From the NCBI GenBank assembly GCA_046732255.1, contig JBKPMR010000018.1, positions 1 through 64,000 of the forward strand: a stretch of 64,000 nucleotides of DNA, in the 5' to 3' direction. The position numbers and the translations under genes were made by a program. The notes beneath the pieces were generated by a model that had not been told where the DNA came from, searched no databases, and saw only the letters and a list, made by a program, of their open reading frames with translations. Each line of letters opens with the position of its first letter. The stretch's first letter is position 1. Positions 47,634-58,036 of the stretch are shown here, piece by piece. The stretch is from DATBLE01 sp046732255 (lineage in GTDB: Bacteria; Actinomycetota; Thermoleophilia; Gaiellales; Gaiellaceae).

Positions 47634-48701
47634 TTAGACGTCCGCTCCACCTCCTTGTTCGCCGGCTGCGGCGCTGGGACGCGCGCCGCAGGAGGCCCGG
47701 ACGACGAGCTCGACCGGCAGCGTCAGCACCGGCGGCGTCGCATCGGGGTTCTCGATCTGCTCGACGAGGGCACGGCCGGCCGCGAGCCCGATACCGACCA
47801 TGTCCTGCCGAATCGTCGTCAGCGCAGGGGCGAGGAGCTCGGCGACCTGGATGTCGTCGAAGCCGACGATCGCCATGTCGCCGGGCACCGACAGGCCCCG
47901 CGCGTGCAGGGTGCGAATCGCCCCCACCGCCATCATGTCCGCCGCGGCGAAGACGGCGGTCGGCGGCTCGGGCAAGGCGAGCAACGAGCGCATCGCCAGC
48001 TCGCCGCTCTCCGGGTAGAAATCGCCCTCGATCTCGTACCCGGCCGGGATCTGCAGTCCCAGCTCGGTCATCTCGGCGCGGTAGCCGAGCGTCCGGTCCG
48101 ATCCCGGCTTGGTCTCGCTCGGGCCTGCGATCGTGGCGATCCTGGTGTGACCGAGCGAATGCAGGTGGCGGACCGCGAGCCGGGCCCCGCCGATGTTGTC
48201 GGACGCGACGAAGCTCGTGTGGTCGCCGACGACGTCGAGGTCGACGCCGATCACCGGAACCGGCGACCGCACGAGCTTCTCCACCTCCGGATCGCCCCGG
48301 TCGACGCCCATCACGACGATGCCGTCGACGCGATGCTGGCGTGCCCGCCGGAGGTAGGAGTGCGGTCGGCCTTGGCTCGAGCCCGGCTGCTCTGTGGCGA
48401 ACAGGAGGAGGTCGTATCCGAGCTCACCGATCCCGTGCTTCAGGCCGACCAGCACTTCTTGGAAGAAGGGGTGGTGGATGTCCGGATGCTCGTACCCCGT
48501 GAAGAGCACGACTCCGATCAGCTGCGACTGTTGCTTGACCAGCGTCCGGGCGGCCGCGCTCGGCGCGTAGTCGAGCTTCCGTGCGACCGCGAGCACCCGT
48601 TCACGGGTGGCAGGGCTGACGTCCTCGTACTCGTTGAAGACGCGCGAGACGGTCGAGACCGACACCCCGCTCTGCTTCGCAACTTCCCGGATCGTGGTGA
48701 T
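47634..48701 (-). CDS. LacI-family transcriptional regulator
   Basis: About 355 residues. The DNA-binding helix-turn-helix TTIREVAKQSGVSVSTVSRV requires translation to start at or before 48,701, where the codon is ATC; no ATG, GTG or TTG is in frame between the HTH and the operator. GGAAGGAG ends seven bases before this ATC, so it may be a rare AUC start (or a base error). A GTG at 48,665 would cut off the first HTH helix. The rest is a periplasmic-binding-like sensor (GIVVMGVDRGD, VVGDHTSFVASDNIGGA, VFAAADMMAVGAI). Confidence 0.85.
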   Translation of the reverse strand: MTTIREVAKQSGVSVSTVSRVFNEYEDVSPATRERVLAVARKLDYAPSAAARTLVKQQSQLIGVVLFTGYEHPDIHHPFFQEVLVGLKHGIGELGYDLLLFATEQPGSSQGRPHSYLRRARQHRVDGIVVMGVDRGDPEVEKLVRSPVPVIGVDLDVVGDHTSFVASDNIGGARLAVRHLHSLGHTRIATIAGPSETKPGSDRTLGYRAEMTELGLQIPAGYEIEGDFYPESGELAMRSLLALPEPPTAVFAAADMMAVGAIRTLHARGLSVPGDMAIVGFDDIQVAELLAPALTTIRQDMVGIGLAAGRALVEQIENPDATPPVLTLPVELVVRASCGARPSAAAGEQGGGADV

Positions 48702-48715
48702 TCTCCCGCTCCTTC

Positions 48716-48727
48716 CAAAAACGTTTC
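48716..48727. promoter_or_regulatory. LacI-family operator, regulator promoter site 1
   Basis: On the plus strand CAAAAACGTTTC around 48,716-48,727, with the palindromic core AAACGTTT. It lies immediately upstream of the regulator's ribosome-binding site, so autoregulation is likely. Confidence 0.7.
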
Positions 48728-48783
48728 CGGGCGAAGATAGGGCCTTGTGAATGGAAAGTCAAGCCTCGGTGAACGATTTCCTC

Positions 48784-48795
48784 GGAAACGGTTCC
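48784..48795. promoter_or_regulatory. LacI-family operator, regulator promoter site 2
   Basis: GGAAACGGTTCC, a near-palindrome matching the sites at 47,601 and 48,718. The two upstream sites are about 67 bases apart, a distance that could allow looping. Confidence 0.6.
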
Positions 48796-48800
48796 GCGAC

Positions 48801-48832
48801 GCTAGGGACAGTCCCTTGGGAGTGTCCCTAGC
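48801..48832. repeat. GCTAGGGACA hairpin at the ppc stop
   Basis: GCTAGGGACA...TGTCCCTAGC, perfect 10-base arms with a small inner stem. It includes the ppc stop codon (48,828-48,830) and probably terminates that gene. Core GGGACAGTCCC is shared with other elements of the window. Confidence 0.8.
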
Positions 48833-51368
48833 CGGTGTTTCGGAGCGCGGCCGCGATCCCGGCGATCGAGCGCAGGAGCGGAGGCCGCACCAGGTCGCGC
48901 TGCTCCTCGGTCGCAGCCGGATCGCGGTACCGCGTGAGCAGCTCGACCTGGATCGCATTCATCGGGTCGACGTAGGGATTGCGCAGGTCGATCGAGCGCT
49001 GGACGACCGGGTGGCGGTCGAGCAGCCGCCGCGCCTCGACGATGTCGAGCACTGCCGCGACCGCCCGCTCGTGCTCCTCGGCGATCGTCCGGAAGAGGCG
49101 TTCGGGCTCGGCACCCGCCGGAACGAGGGCGAGGTAGCCGCGCGCGATCTCCAGGCTCGACTTGGCGAGCGTCATCTCCAGGTTCTCGACCAGCGAGCGG
49201 AAGAACGCGAAGGAGCGGTACAGGCGGCGAAGCTCGCGGACCGGGGCGGGTGCGAGCGCGGTCCCGCAGCCGTACCACGCGGGCAGCAGGCAGCGGTTCT
49301 GCGTCCAGGCGAAGACCCACGGGATCGCCCGGAGCGAGCGGAGGGCGTCGTCTCCGCCCGGTCGTCGGCTGGGCCGGGAGCCGAGCGCGAGCAGGGAGAG
49401 CTCGTCCACCGGGGTGAAGGAGGGGAAGAAGGCGGAGAACGCCGGTTCTTCCCAGACCAGGGCGCGGTAGGCCGCGTGCGCACGGTCGGACAGCGCGCTG
49501 AGGATGTCGTGCGCGCCGGGCGGCGCCGCTGCCTTTGCCAGCTTGGGGAACGCGGAGAGCAGCGTCGCCGAGAGTGCGGCCTCGAGGTTCCGGTAGGCGA
49601 GGCCGGGCAGTCCGTACTTGAAGGAGATCGTCTCGCCCTGCTCGGTCACCTTCAGCCGGCCCGGCGGGTGGCCGGGCGGCTGCGCGAGGATCGCCGCGTG
49701 CGTCGGCCCTCCGCCTCGGCCTGCGCTGCCGCCGCGCCCGTGGAAGATCGTCAACTCCACGCGGTGTCGGGCTGCGAGCGCCGCCAGCGCTTCCTGGGCC
49801 CGAAAGATCTCCCACTGCGCGGTCAGGTAGCCGCCGTCCTTGCCCGAGTCGGAGTAGCCGACCATCACCTCGAACCGGCGGCCGCGCGCCTCGACGAGAC
49901 GCGCGAAACGCCGGTCGGCGAGCAGCTGGCCGACGATGCGCGGTGCCGCGCGCAGGTCGTCGATCGTCTCGAACAGCGGCACGGGCGAGAGCCGGGCGCC
50001 CGACTCCACGGCCAGGTCGATGGCGGCGTGGACGTCCGCGGCGGATGACGTCCCCGAGATGACGAGCGTGTCCAGCGCGTGCTCGCCGTGCCGCGCCTGC
50101 GCCCGCGCGGCCGCGGCGAACGTTCGCCGGGTCCTCGCCGTCGGCCGGGTGAGCTCGGACGCGTGGAGACGGACGTCGAGCTTCGCCAGGTGGAAGCCGA
50201 ACAGCTCGACCCGGCGGCGCAGCGCCGCGAGCCGGCCCTCGGCCAGGCGTGCACCCCGATTAGCCCGCAGGCTGCGGTCGAGGAGCTCGAGATCGGCGAC
50301 CAGCCCGTCCGGACCGTCGTATCCCCCGATTCGCCGGACGACGGTCTCACCGAGCCGGTGCCAGACGAAGGACAGCTTCCGACGGTAGGGCTCGTCCGCG
50401 TTCTGGCTCCCGATCTGTCGAGCGTAGGCCGCCAGCTCGCGCTCGTCCCGACGGAGCGACTCGATCAGCTCGCCGGAAACGCCGACGAGCGTGCTCGCCA
50501 CACCGAGGGTGGCGGCGAGCTCCCGGACCTCGCTCCGGTATCGCGTCAACGCCAGCCGCCGGGCCCGTTCGAGCGCCTCGCCGAGCGTCCTCGGACCGGC
50601 CGCCGGATTGCCGTCCTGGTCGCCGCCGATCCAGGTTCCGAACCGGAGCGGCGAGCTCGCTTCGGGAATGCGGCGGCGGAGGTCGCGCAGGAGCAGCGGC
50701 GCGGCGTCCAGCAGGCTCTGCTCGAAGAACCAGAGCCCGTGGCGGATCTCGTCGACGACGCGCGGGCGCTGGGAACGCACCTCGTCGGTCTGCCACAGAC
50801 CGGTGATCTCCTCGGCCAGGGAGGCCGAGATCTCGTCGCGGGCCGACAGCGGGAGCGCGGGATCGTCGAGCTGGTCGAGCAGGCGGTCGAGGCGGACGTG
50901 GGCCGCGAGTACCGTCCGCCTCGTCGCCTCGGTCGGGTGGGCGGTAAGGACGAGCTCGAGCGAGAGGCGGCGGGCGGCCGCGGCGAGTTGCCGCTTGGAG
51001 ACGCCTGCGCGCTCGAGCTGCGCGAACGCATCGACGAACGACTCGCGCGGGACGCGCTGCTCGTGCTCGTACTCGCGCCGGCGCCGGAGCCGGTGGTGCT
51101 GCTCGGCGAGGTTGGCGAGCTGGAAGTAGAGCGAGAACGCCCGGAGGACCTCGGCCTGGCGCTCGAGCGGAAGCGCGCCGACGGCGGCCGCGAGCGCGGC
51201 TCGTGCCCGGGCGCCGCCGGAGGCACGCGCGCGGCGAGACAGCTCCCGGATCCGCTCCTCGTCGGCGAGCAGCTCGTCTCCGCCCTGCTCGACCAGGACG
51301 CGGCCGAGGACGTCGCCGAGGAGGCGGACGTCGCGGCGCAGAGCGGCGTCGGGGTTGGCCGTGCTCAT
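48828..51368 (-). CDS. ppc: Phosphoenolpyruvate carboxylase
   Basis: An 846-residue enzyme fixing bicarbonate onto PEP to give oxaloacetate. The catalytic histidine is in LVLTAHPTEATRRTVL; others are FGTWIGGDQDGNPAA, VMVGYSDSGKDGGYLTAQWE, FHGRGGSAGRGGGPTHAAI, and the conserved C-terminal tail ending RNTG, which shows the frame is complete. Shorter than the enterobacterial form by some 35 residues. Supplies aspartate-family precursors. Monocistronic. Confidence 0.96.
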   Translation of the reverse strand: MSTANPDAALRRDVRLLGDVLGRVLVEQGGDELLADEERIRELSRRARASGGARARAALAAAVGALPLERQAEVLRAFSLYFQLANLAEQHHRLRRRREYEHEQRVPRESFVDAFAQLERAGVSKRQLAAAARRLSLELVLTAHPTEATRRTVLAAHVRLDRLLDQLDDPALPLSARDEISASLAEEITGLWQTDEVRSQRPRVVDEIRHGLWFFEQSLLDAAPLLLRDLRRRIPEASSPLRFGTWIGGDQDGNPAAGPRTLGEALERARRLALTRYRSEVRELAATLGVASTLVGVSGELIESLRRDERELAAYARQIGSQNADEPYRRKLSFVWHRLGETVVRRIGGYDGPDGLVADLELLDRSLRANRGARLAEGRLAALRRRVELFGFHLAKLDVRLHASELTRPTARTRRTFAAAARAQARHGEHALDTLVISGTSSAADVHAAIDLAVESGARLSPVPLFETIDDLRAAPRIVGQLLADRRFARLVEARGRRFEVMVGYSDSGKDGGYLTAQWEIFRAQEALAALAARHRVELTIFHGRGGSAGRGGGPTHAAILAQPPGHPPGRLKVTEQGETISFKYGLPGLAYRNLEAALSATLLSAFPKLAKAAAPPGAHDILSALSDRAHAAYRALVWEEPAFSAFFPSFTPVDELSLLALGSRPSRRPGGDDALRSLRAIPWVFAWTQNRCLLPAWYGCGTALAPAPVRELRRLYRSFAFFRSLVENLEMTLAKSSLEIARGYLALVPAGAEPERLFRTIAEEHERAVAAVLDIVEARRLLDRHPVVQRSIDLRNPYVDPMNAIQVELLTRYRDPAATEEQRDLVRPPLLRSIAGIAAALRNTG

Positions 51369-51432
51369 CGGTCGCCCGGTCTACGGTCTGGGCGCGGAGA
51401 GGTCATCACAGCGAGCCGTCGAATGCGAGCGC

Positions 51433-52107
51433 ATGGCGGACGACCGCGATTCGGCCGTGCTGACGACCTTGACCACCGAGCACTTCACGCTCCAGGGAGC
51501 GCGCTCGCAGACGGTCTCCGAAACGATGGGTCGCTCGGCGCTCTACCTGGGCTCCCTCTCGAGCGCGTTGATCGCCCTTGGCTTCGTCAGCCAGGCCTCG
51601 GGCAGCGGCGACCTCTTCGACGTCTTCACCCTGATCGTTCTGCCCACCGTCTACGTGCTCGGCATCTTCACCTTCGTTCGGCTCGTCGAGCTGTCGGTGG
51701 AGGACGTCTTCTACGGGCGTGCGATCAACAGGATCCGCCACTACTACCTCGTCCAGGCCGGCGAGGACGCGCGCTACTTCCTCATGTCGGGCAACGACGA
51801 TGCACCTGGAGTGCTGCGCAACATGGGCATCACCGTCACGCGCTGGCAACTCTACTTCACCGCCTCGGCAGCGATCGCGGTGGTCAACAGCGTTGTCGCC
51901 GGTACGGCCGCGGCCTTCGCGGTCGATGTCGCGTTCGACCCGCACCTCGCTGTGTCGATCACCTCGGGCGCGCTGGTCGCGCTCGCGTCGTTTGTCCTCC
52001 ATCTGCGAGCCGACCGCGCTCGCCACGAACACGGCGTCCCGATCGACCCGCTGTTCCCGTCCTCGGGCCAGAGCCCACCCCCGGCTAACGCTGCTACGGA
52101 CGGGTGA
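51433..52107 (+). CDS. Hypothetical four-helix membrane protein
   Basis: A 224-residue protein with four predicted membrane helices (ALYLGSLSSALIALGFVS, LIVLPTVYVLGIFTFVRLV, LYFTASAAIAVVNSVVAGTA, VSITSGALVALASFVLHL). The N-terminal soluble stretch TTEHFTLQGARSQTVSETMGR precedes the first helix. No recognised family. Its 3' end overlaps the convergent ilvD by 14 bases. Confidence 0.7.
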   Translation: MADDRDSAVLTTLTTEHFTLQGARSQTVSETMGRSALYLGSLSSALIALGFVSQASGSGDLFDVFTLIVLPTVYVLGIFTFVRLVELSVEDVFYGRAINRIRHYYLVQAGEDARYFLMSGNDDAPGVLRNMGITVTRWQLYFTASAAIAVVNSVVAGTAAAFAVDVAFDPHLAVSITSGALVALASFVLHLRADRARHEHGVPIDPLFPSSGQSPPPANAATDG

Positions 52108-53788
52108 TCGCGCCCTCGCTCGCCGACGAGACGAGGGCCGCGTACTTCGCCAGCACGCCGCCCTCGTAACGGGGCGGTGGAGGCGACCAGTCGGCCAGCC
52201 GGGCGGCGATCTCGTCCTCGGACAGCTCGACCCGCAGCTCGCCGTTCTCGACGTCGATCACGATCGCGTCCCCCTCCTGGAGCGCGGCGATCGGCCCGCC
52301 GCGGAACGCCTCGGGGACGACGTGCCCGACCATGAAGCCGTGCGTCGCACCAGAGAAGCGGCCGTCGGTGATCAGCGCGACTGAGTCGCCGAGGCCCTCG
52401 CCGATGATCGCGCCGGTGACCTGGAGCATCTCGGGCATGCCGGGCGCGCCCGCAGGGCCCTCGTAGCGGATCACGACCACGTCGCCGGGCTGGATCGACT
52501 TCGCCTTCACCGCCGCGAACGCGTCCTGCTCGTTGTCGAAGACCCGCGCCGGCCCGCGGTGCTGCGTCCGGCCGACGGTCAGCTTGACCACGCAGCCGTC
52601 GGGAGCGAGGTTGCCCTTCAGGATCCGGAGCGATCCGCTCGGCTTGATCGGCGACTCGATCGTCGCCACCACCTCCTGACCGGGTGTCTCCACGACCGCG
52701 GTCGCGACCTCACCGATGGTCCGCCCGTCCACCGTCGGCAGCTCGCCGTGGACGAGCCCGTGCTTGGCGAGCTCGCGCGCGACGAGCGCGACCCCGCCGG
52801 CGCGGTACACGTCGGTGGCGTGGAATCTGCCCCACGGCTTCATGTCCGCGAGCACCGGCGTCTGCGAGGCGATCCGGTCGAAGTCGTCGATCGTGAAGTC
52901 GATGCCGAACTCGCGGGCAATCGCGAGCAGGTGCAGCAACCCGTTCGTCGAGCCGCCGGTTGCGACCACCGAGGCGGCCGCGTTCTCGATCGACGCCCGG
53001 GTGACGATCTGCGACGGGCGGACGTCGCGCTTCACGAGGTCGACCGCGAGCCGTCCACACTCCGCCGCCGCCTCGGCCTTCTTCGGCGACAGCGCCGGGA
53101 TGCCGTTCAGTCCCGGCGGGCTGATCCCGAGGAACTCGAGGATCGTGGACATCGTGTTTGCCGTGAACTGCCCACCGCAGGCGCCCGCGCCGGGGCAGGC
53201 GACCGACTCGAGCTCGTGGAGGTCCTCGGCGCTGACGGTGCCGGCGGCGTAGCCGCCGATCGCCTCGTACACGTCGGCGACCGTGACGTCCTTGCCCCGG
53301 AACACGCCGGGTGCGATCGAGCCCGTGTAAAGGACGACGGCCGGGATGTCGAGCCGGCCCAGCGCCATCACGGCAGCCGGGTTCGTCTTGTCGCAGGCGA
53401 CCAGGCAGACGAGCCCGTCGAACAGGTGGCCGCGGGAGACGAGCTCGATCGAGTCGGCGATCACCTCCCGCGAGACCAGGCTCGCGCGCATCCCCTCGGT
53501 GCCCATCGAGACGCCGTCCGAGACGGCGATCGTGTTGAACTCCATCGGCGTCCCGCCGCCCTGGCGGATCCCGCGCTTCACGTCCTGCGCCAGCTCGCGC
53601 TGGTTCAGGTTGCACGGCATCGTCTCGATCCACGTCGTCGCGACGCCGATCAGCGGCTTGGCGAGATCGTCGTCGGTGAACCCGACCGCCTTCAGCATCG
53701 ACCGCGCGCCGGCGCGGTCGGGGCCGTCGGTGATCGCGGCGCTGTGACGCTTGGCCGGATCGGTCGGCCCGGAGTACGGATCGCTCAT
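52094..53788 (-). CDS. ilvD: Dihydroxy-acid dehydratase
   Basis: A 564-residue Fe-S enzyme of the isoleucine/valine pathway. Cluster cysteines are in ETMPCNLNQRELAQ, LVACDKTNPAAVMA and CPGAGACGGQFTANTM; the latter also contains the substrate-site text. The C-terminal beta-barrel has ITDGRFSGATHGFMVGHVVPEA. Last gene of the ilv-leu operon, nine bases after ilvC; it converges on the membrane protein gene. Confidence 0.95.
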   Translation of the reverse strand: MSDPYSGPTDPAKRHSAAITDGPDRAGARSMLKAVGFTDDDLAKPLIGVATTWIETMPCNLNQRELAQDVKRGIRQGGGTPMEFNTIAVSDGVSMGTEGMRASLVSREVIADSIELVSRGHLFDGLVCLVACDKTNPAAVMALGRLDIPAVVLYTGSIAPGVFRGKDVTVADVYEAIGGYAAGTVSAEDLHELESVACPGAGACGGQFTANTMSTILEFLGISPPGLNGIPALSPKKAEAAAECGRLAVDLVKRDVRPSQIVTRASIENAAASVVATGGSTNGLLHLLAIAREFGIDFTIDDFDRIASQTPVLADMKPWGRFHATDVYRAGGVALVARELAKHGLVHGELPTVDGRTIGEVATAVVETPGQEVVATIESPIKPSGSLRILKGNLAPDGCVVKLTVGRTQHRGPARVFDNEQDAFAAVKAKSIQPGDVVVIRYEGPAGAPGMPEMLQVTGAIIGEGLGDSVALITDGRFSGATHGFMVGHVVPEAFRGGPIAALQEGDAIVIDVENGELRVELSEDEIAARLADWSPPPPRYEGGVLAKYAALVSSASEGAITRP

Positions 53789-53797
53789 GGGCCGATC

Positions 53798-54832
<1,035 letters not shown>

Positions 54833-54858
54833 GAAGCTCCTTTCTACCGATGCAGTGG

Positions 54859-55368
54859 TCAGCTGAGGACGCGTTGACGGTTCGGGCGTCGGACGGCTGC
54901 TCGTTTCAGCCCGATCCTGCCGGTCCGGGACAGCTCGCGGATGCCGTGCGGGCGGAGCAGCTCCTCGAACGAGTCGATCTGCTCCGGCTCGCCGACGACC
55001 TCGAACACCATCGACTCGGGGCCGACGTCGGCGACCCTCGCGTTGAACACGTCGGCGAGGGCCATCAGCTCGGCCCGGCGCTCCGGCGGGGCGGCGATCG
55101 AGATCAGCGCCAGCTCGCGCTCGACCGCCTCGCCCGCCTCGAGCTCCCGCACGCGGAGGACGTTGACGAGCTTGTGCATCTGCTTCTCGATCTGCGCCAG
55201 CGGCTGGTGCTCGCAGTTCACGCGCAGGGTGATCGACGAGACGTCGTGGCGCTCGGTCGGGCCGACGGCCAGGCTCTCGATGTTGTAGCCGCGCCGGGCA
55301 AACAGCTGGCAGACGCGTACGAGCGCGCCCGGCTTGTTCTCGACCAGCACGGAGAGGGTGTGGATCAT
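54859..55368 (-). CDS. ilvN: Acetolactate synthase small (regulatory) subunit
   Basis: A 169-residue subunit with an N-terminal ACT domain (TLSVLVENKPGALVRVCQLFARRG) and the conserved C-terminal half (FNARVADVGPESMVFEVVG, RPHGIRELSRTGRIGLKR). It confers valine feedback on IlvB. Its ATG overlaps the ilvB stop (ATGA). A 26-base gap follows before ilvC. Confidence 0.95.
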   Translation of the reverse strand: MIHTLSVLVENKPGALVRVCQLFARRGYNIESLAVGPTERHDVSSITLRVNCEHQPLAQIEKQMHKLVNVLRVRELEAGEAVERELALISIAAPPERRAELMALADVFNARVADVGPESMVFEVVGEPEQIDSFEELLRPHGIRELSRTGRIGLKRAAVRRPNRQRVLS

Positions 55369-57101
55369 CCGCCGACCGCCTTGATCGGCGCGGGCGCCGG
55401 CTCCGGTTCCTCGTACTCGAGCATGTCGACGGCGGCCGCGCCGGCAGGGATCATCGGGAAGCACTGCTCGTGGGCGTCGACCCGTGCGTCGACCACCGCC
55501 GTCCGTCCGCACGTCAGCGCCTCGCTCAGCGCGTCCTCGAGCTCGCTCTCGTCGGACACGGTGAATCCGACCGCTCCGTAGGCACGGGCGAGCAGTGCGT
55601 AGTCCGGCACGGCGTTGGTGAGGTGCACGTGGGAACGGCGCTCATCGAAGAACATGCTCTGCCACTGATTGACCATGCCCAGGTAGCCGTTGTTCACGAC
55701 GACGGCCACGATCGGCAAGTCCTCGAGCACCGCGGTTGCGAGCTCCTGGCTCGTCATCTGGAAGCAGCCGTCGCCGTCGACGCAGACCACGGTTGCGTCC
55801 GGTCGTGCCGCCTTCGCCCCGACTGCCGCGGGGATCCCGTAGCCCATCGTGCCGAGCCCGCCCGAGGTGATGAAGCTGCGCGGACGGTCGCAGAGCAGGT
55901 ACTGCATCGCCCACATCTGGTGCTGGCCGACGCCGGTCGTCCAGATCACGTCGTCGCGGCCGGCGGTCAGCTCCTGGAGCGTCTCGAGCACCTTCTGCGG
56001 CTTGAGGTCGCCGCCTGCCCCATAGCGGAGGGGGAACTGCCCCCGCCACTCCTCGATCCTCCGCAGCCACGCCTCCGGCGGGGAGGTCCGGCCGCTTGCG
56101 CGCAGGCTGCGGACCTGCGCGGCGAGGTCGGCGAGGATCTGCTTCAGCGGGCCCACGACCGGAATGTCGGCGCGGCGGAGCTTGTCGATCTCGGCGGCGT
56201 CGATGTCGAGGTGGACAACCGTGGCGCCCGGGGCGAACGCGTCGAGCTTCCCGGTCACCCGGTCGTCGAACCGCGCCCCGACCGAGACCAGCACGTCGCA
56301 GTTGTTCATCGCCAGGTTCGACCACTTCGGGCCGTGCATGCCGGGCCAGCCGAAGTGCAGCTCGTGCGTCTCCGGGAAGGCGCTCTTCGCCATCAGGGTC
56401 GTCACCACCGGCAACTTCCCTGCCTCGGCGAGCTCGAGCAGCTCGCCGCAGGCGTCGGCGTTCAGCGTGCCGCCGCCGACGTACAGGACCGGCTTCTCGG
56501 CGGATGCGATCCGGCGGGCCGCCTCGGCGATCTGCCGGGCGTGGCCGCGCACCGGCGGCCGCCAGCCGGGCAGGTCGACGCCCTCGGGGTAGCTGAAGTC
56601 GAGCTCGGCCTCCTGGAGGTCGCGCGGGATGTCCACGAGGACGGGGCCGCAGCGGCCGGTGCGGGCCACGTGGAACGCGGCCTTGAGCACGTGTGGGATC
56701 TCCTCGACGTCCTGAACGAGCCACGAGTGCTTGACGATCGGCGTGGTCACGCCGGTGATGTCGCACTCCTGGAACGCGTCGGTGCCGATCAGGTGGCTGC
56801 GGACCTGGCCGGTGATGCAGACGAGCGGCGTGGAGTCCATCCAGGCGTCGGCGATCGGGGTGACGAGGTTCGTCGCACCGGGACCTGAGGTCGCGATCGC
56901 AACTCCGACCCGGCCGGAAGCGCGTGCATACCCCTCGGCCATGTGGCCGGCGCCCTGCTCGTGCCGGGCGAGGACGTGCCGGACGGTCGTGCCACGGGCG
57001 AACGCGTCGTAGACGGGCAGAATCGCTCCGCCCGGGATTCCGAAGGCGACGTCGACCCCCTCGGCCTCGAGCGAACGGAGAACGGCATCCGCCCCGTTCA
57101 C
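55365..57101 (-). CDS. ilvB: Acetolactate synthase large (catalytic) subunit
   Basis: A 578-residue TPP enzyme. The catalytic glutamate is E48 in LARHEQGAGHMAEGYA; the TPP-binding motif is VDGDGCFQMTSQELATAV with VVNNGYLGMVNQWQ; FAD-region text GWPGMHGPKWSNLAM is present. Condenses pyruvate to acetolactate (or with 2-ketobutyrate). The GTG start overlaps the stop of the leuB-like gene, so the two are coupled; longer frames upstream do not match the family. Confidence 0.95.
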   Translation of the reverse strand: MNGADAVLRSLEAEGVDVAFGIPGGAILPVYDAFARGTTVRHVLARHEQGAGHMAEGYARASGRVGVAIATSGPGATNLVTPIADAWMDSTPLVCITGQVRSHLIGTDAFQECDITGVTTPIVKHSWLVQDVEEIPHVLKAAFHVARTGRCGPVLVDIPRDLQEAELDFSYPEGVDLPGWRPPVRGHARQIAEAARRIASAEKPVLYVGGGTLNADACGELLELAEAGKLPVVTTLMAKSAFPETHELHFGWPGMHGPKWSNLAMNNCDVLVSVGARFDDRVTGKLDAFAPGATVVHLDIDAAEIDKLRRADIPVVGPLKQILADLAAQVRSLRASGRTSPPEAWLRRIEEWRGQFPLRYGAGGDLKPQKVLETLQELTAGRDDVIWTTGVGQHQMWAMQYLLCDRPRSFITSGGLGTMGYGIPAAVGAKAARPDATVVCVDGDGCFQMTSQELATAVLEDLPIVAVVVNNGYLGMVNQWQSMFFDERRSHVHLTNAVPDYALLARAYGAVGFTVSDESELEDALSEALTCGRTAVVDARVDAHEQCFPMIPAGAAAVDMLEYEEPEPAPAPIKAVGG

Positions 57102-58036
57102 GCTGCAAACTCCACGTCGGTGCGGCTGCTCGGCATCAGCTCGAGCACGGCGTCCATGAAATCGCGCGTGGTCGCCGCCGGGCCGGCGCGTCCCGCCACG
57201 TCGGCGGTGCGGACGCCCGAGGCCAGCGCGGTCGAGACCGCACGCTCGAGCGTGCGTCCGGCGGCCTGCTGCCCAAGCCCCTCGGAGAGCATCAGCGAGG
57301 CGGCGAGCAGCATGCCGCTCGGGTTGGCCACCCCCTGGCCGGCGATGTCCGGAGCGGACCCGTGCGTAGGGCCGAAGATTCCCGGCCCGGTCTGGGAAAG
57401 ACGCCCCGAGGCGACGATCCGGGAGCCGTTGCGACTGGCGGCGGCGATGTCCGAGACGAGCTCGGCATGCTCCCGCTGGGTGACGACGACGCAAAAGCCG
57501 TCCGGTGCGTTCATCAGCCGCGGCAGCGCCTCGCTCAGCGAGAGCCGCTCGACCTCGACGCCGGGATGGCGGTCGGCCTCCCACGAGACGAACGTGCTCC
57601 ACGTCGGGCCGTCGCCGACGGCGGCGACCTTGGCCTTGCGCGAGCGGGCGAGGTCGAAGGCGCGCCGGACGACGAACGGCTCCATCTGGTCGTCGAGCGG
57701 GCTGACGACGGCGATGTCACCGTCGGGGAGGCGAACGCGCTGGACGCGCCAGGTCAGGTCGAGCTCGGCCTTCACGCCTTCGAGCGCGGGCTCCTTCGTC
57801 AGCGCGACGAGGACCGCGTCCGCGCGGCGGCAGGCGTCGCGTGTCTCGGGCGGCAGCGGGTTGCCGTAGCGGCTGACCGCTTCGCCGGCAAACGGGACGT
57901 GGGCCTCCTCGACGCGGAAGCGGTGCAGGCGACCCGCCTCGGCCAGTGCACGGCTCGCCTCAGCCATCAACTCCGGGCCAATCCCGTCACCGCTCAGGCA
58001 GGCGACCGTGAAGGTCTGTTGGCTTGGACTTCTCAT
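57098..58036 (-). CDS. Degenerate isopropylmalate/isocitrate dehydrogenase-like protein
   Basis: A 312-residue beta-decarboxylating dehydrogenase homologue. The N-terminal GDGIGPELM and the C-terminal TGPGIFGPTHGSAPDIAGQGVANPSG are well kept. However, the middle lacks the functional residues seen in the true LeuB at 27,917. The Tyr-containing GGLYYG segment becomes AVVSPLDDQ, the Lys-containing DKANVLETS becomes GDGPTWSTF, and the metal-aspartate strings VDTAAMQ and DILSD are not recognisable. It lies between leuA and ilvB with overlaps on both sides (ATGA, GTGA), so it is kept in frame by the operon. A regulatory or altered-substrate role is possible. Confidence 0.75.
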   Translation of the reverse strand: MRSPSQQTFTVACLSGDGIGPELMAEASRALAEAGRLHRFRVEEAHVPFAGEAVSRYGNPLPPETRDACRRADAVLVALTKEPALEGVKAELDLTWRVQRVRLPDGDIAVVSPLDDQMEPFVVRRAFDLARSRKAKVAAVGDGPTWSTFVSWEADRHPGVEVERLSLSEALPRLMNAPDGFCVVVTQREHAELVSDIAAASRNGSRIVASGRLSQTGPGIFGPTHGSAPDIAGQGVANPSGMLLAASLMLSEGLGQQAAGRTLERAVSTALASGVRTADVAGRAGPAATTRDFMDAVLELMPSSRTDVEFAA

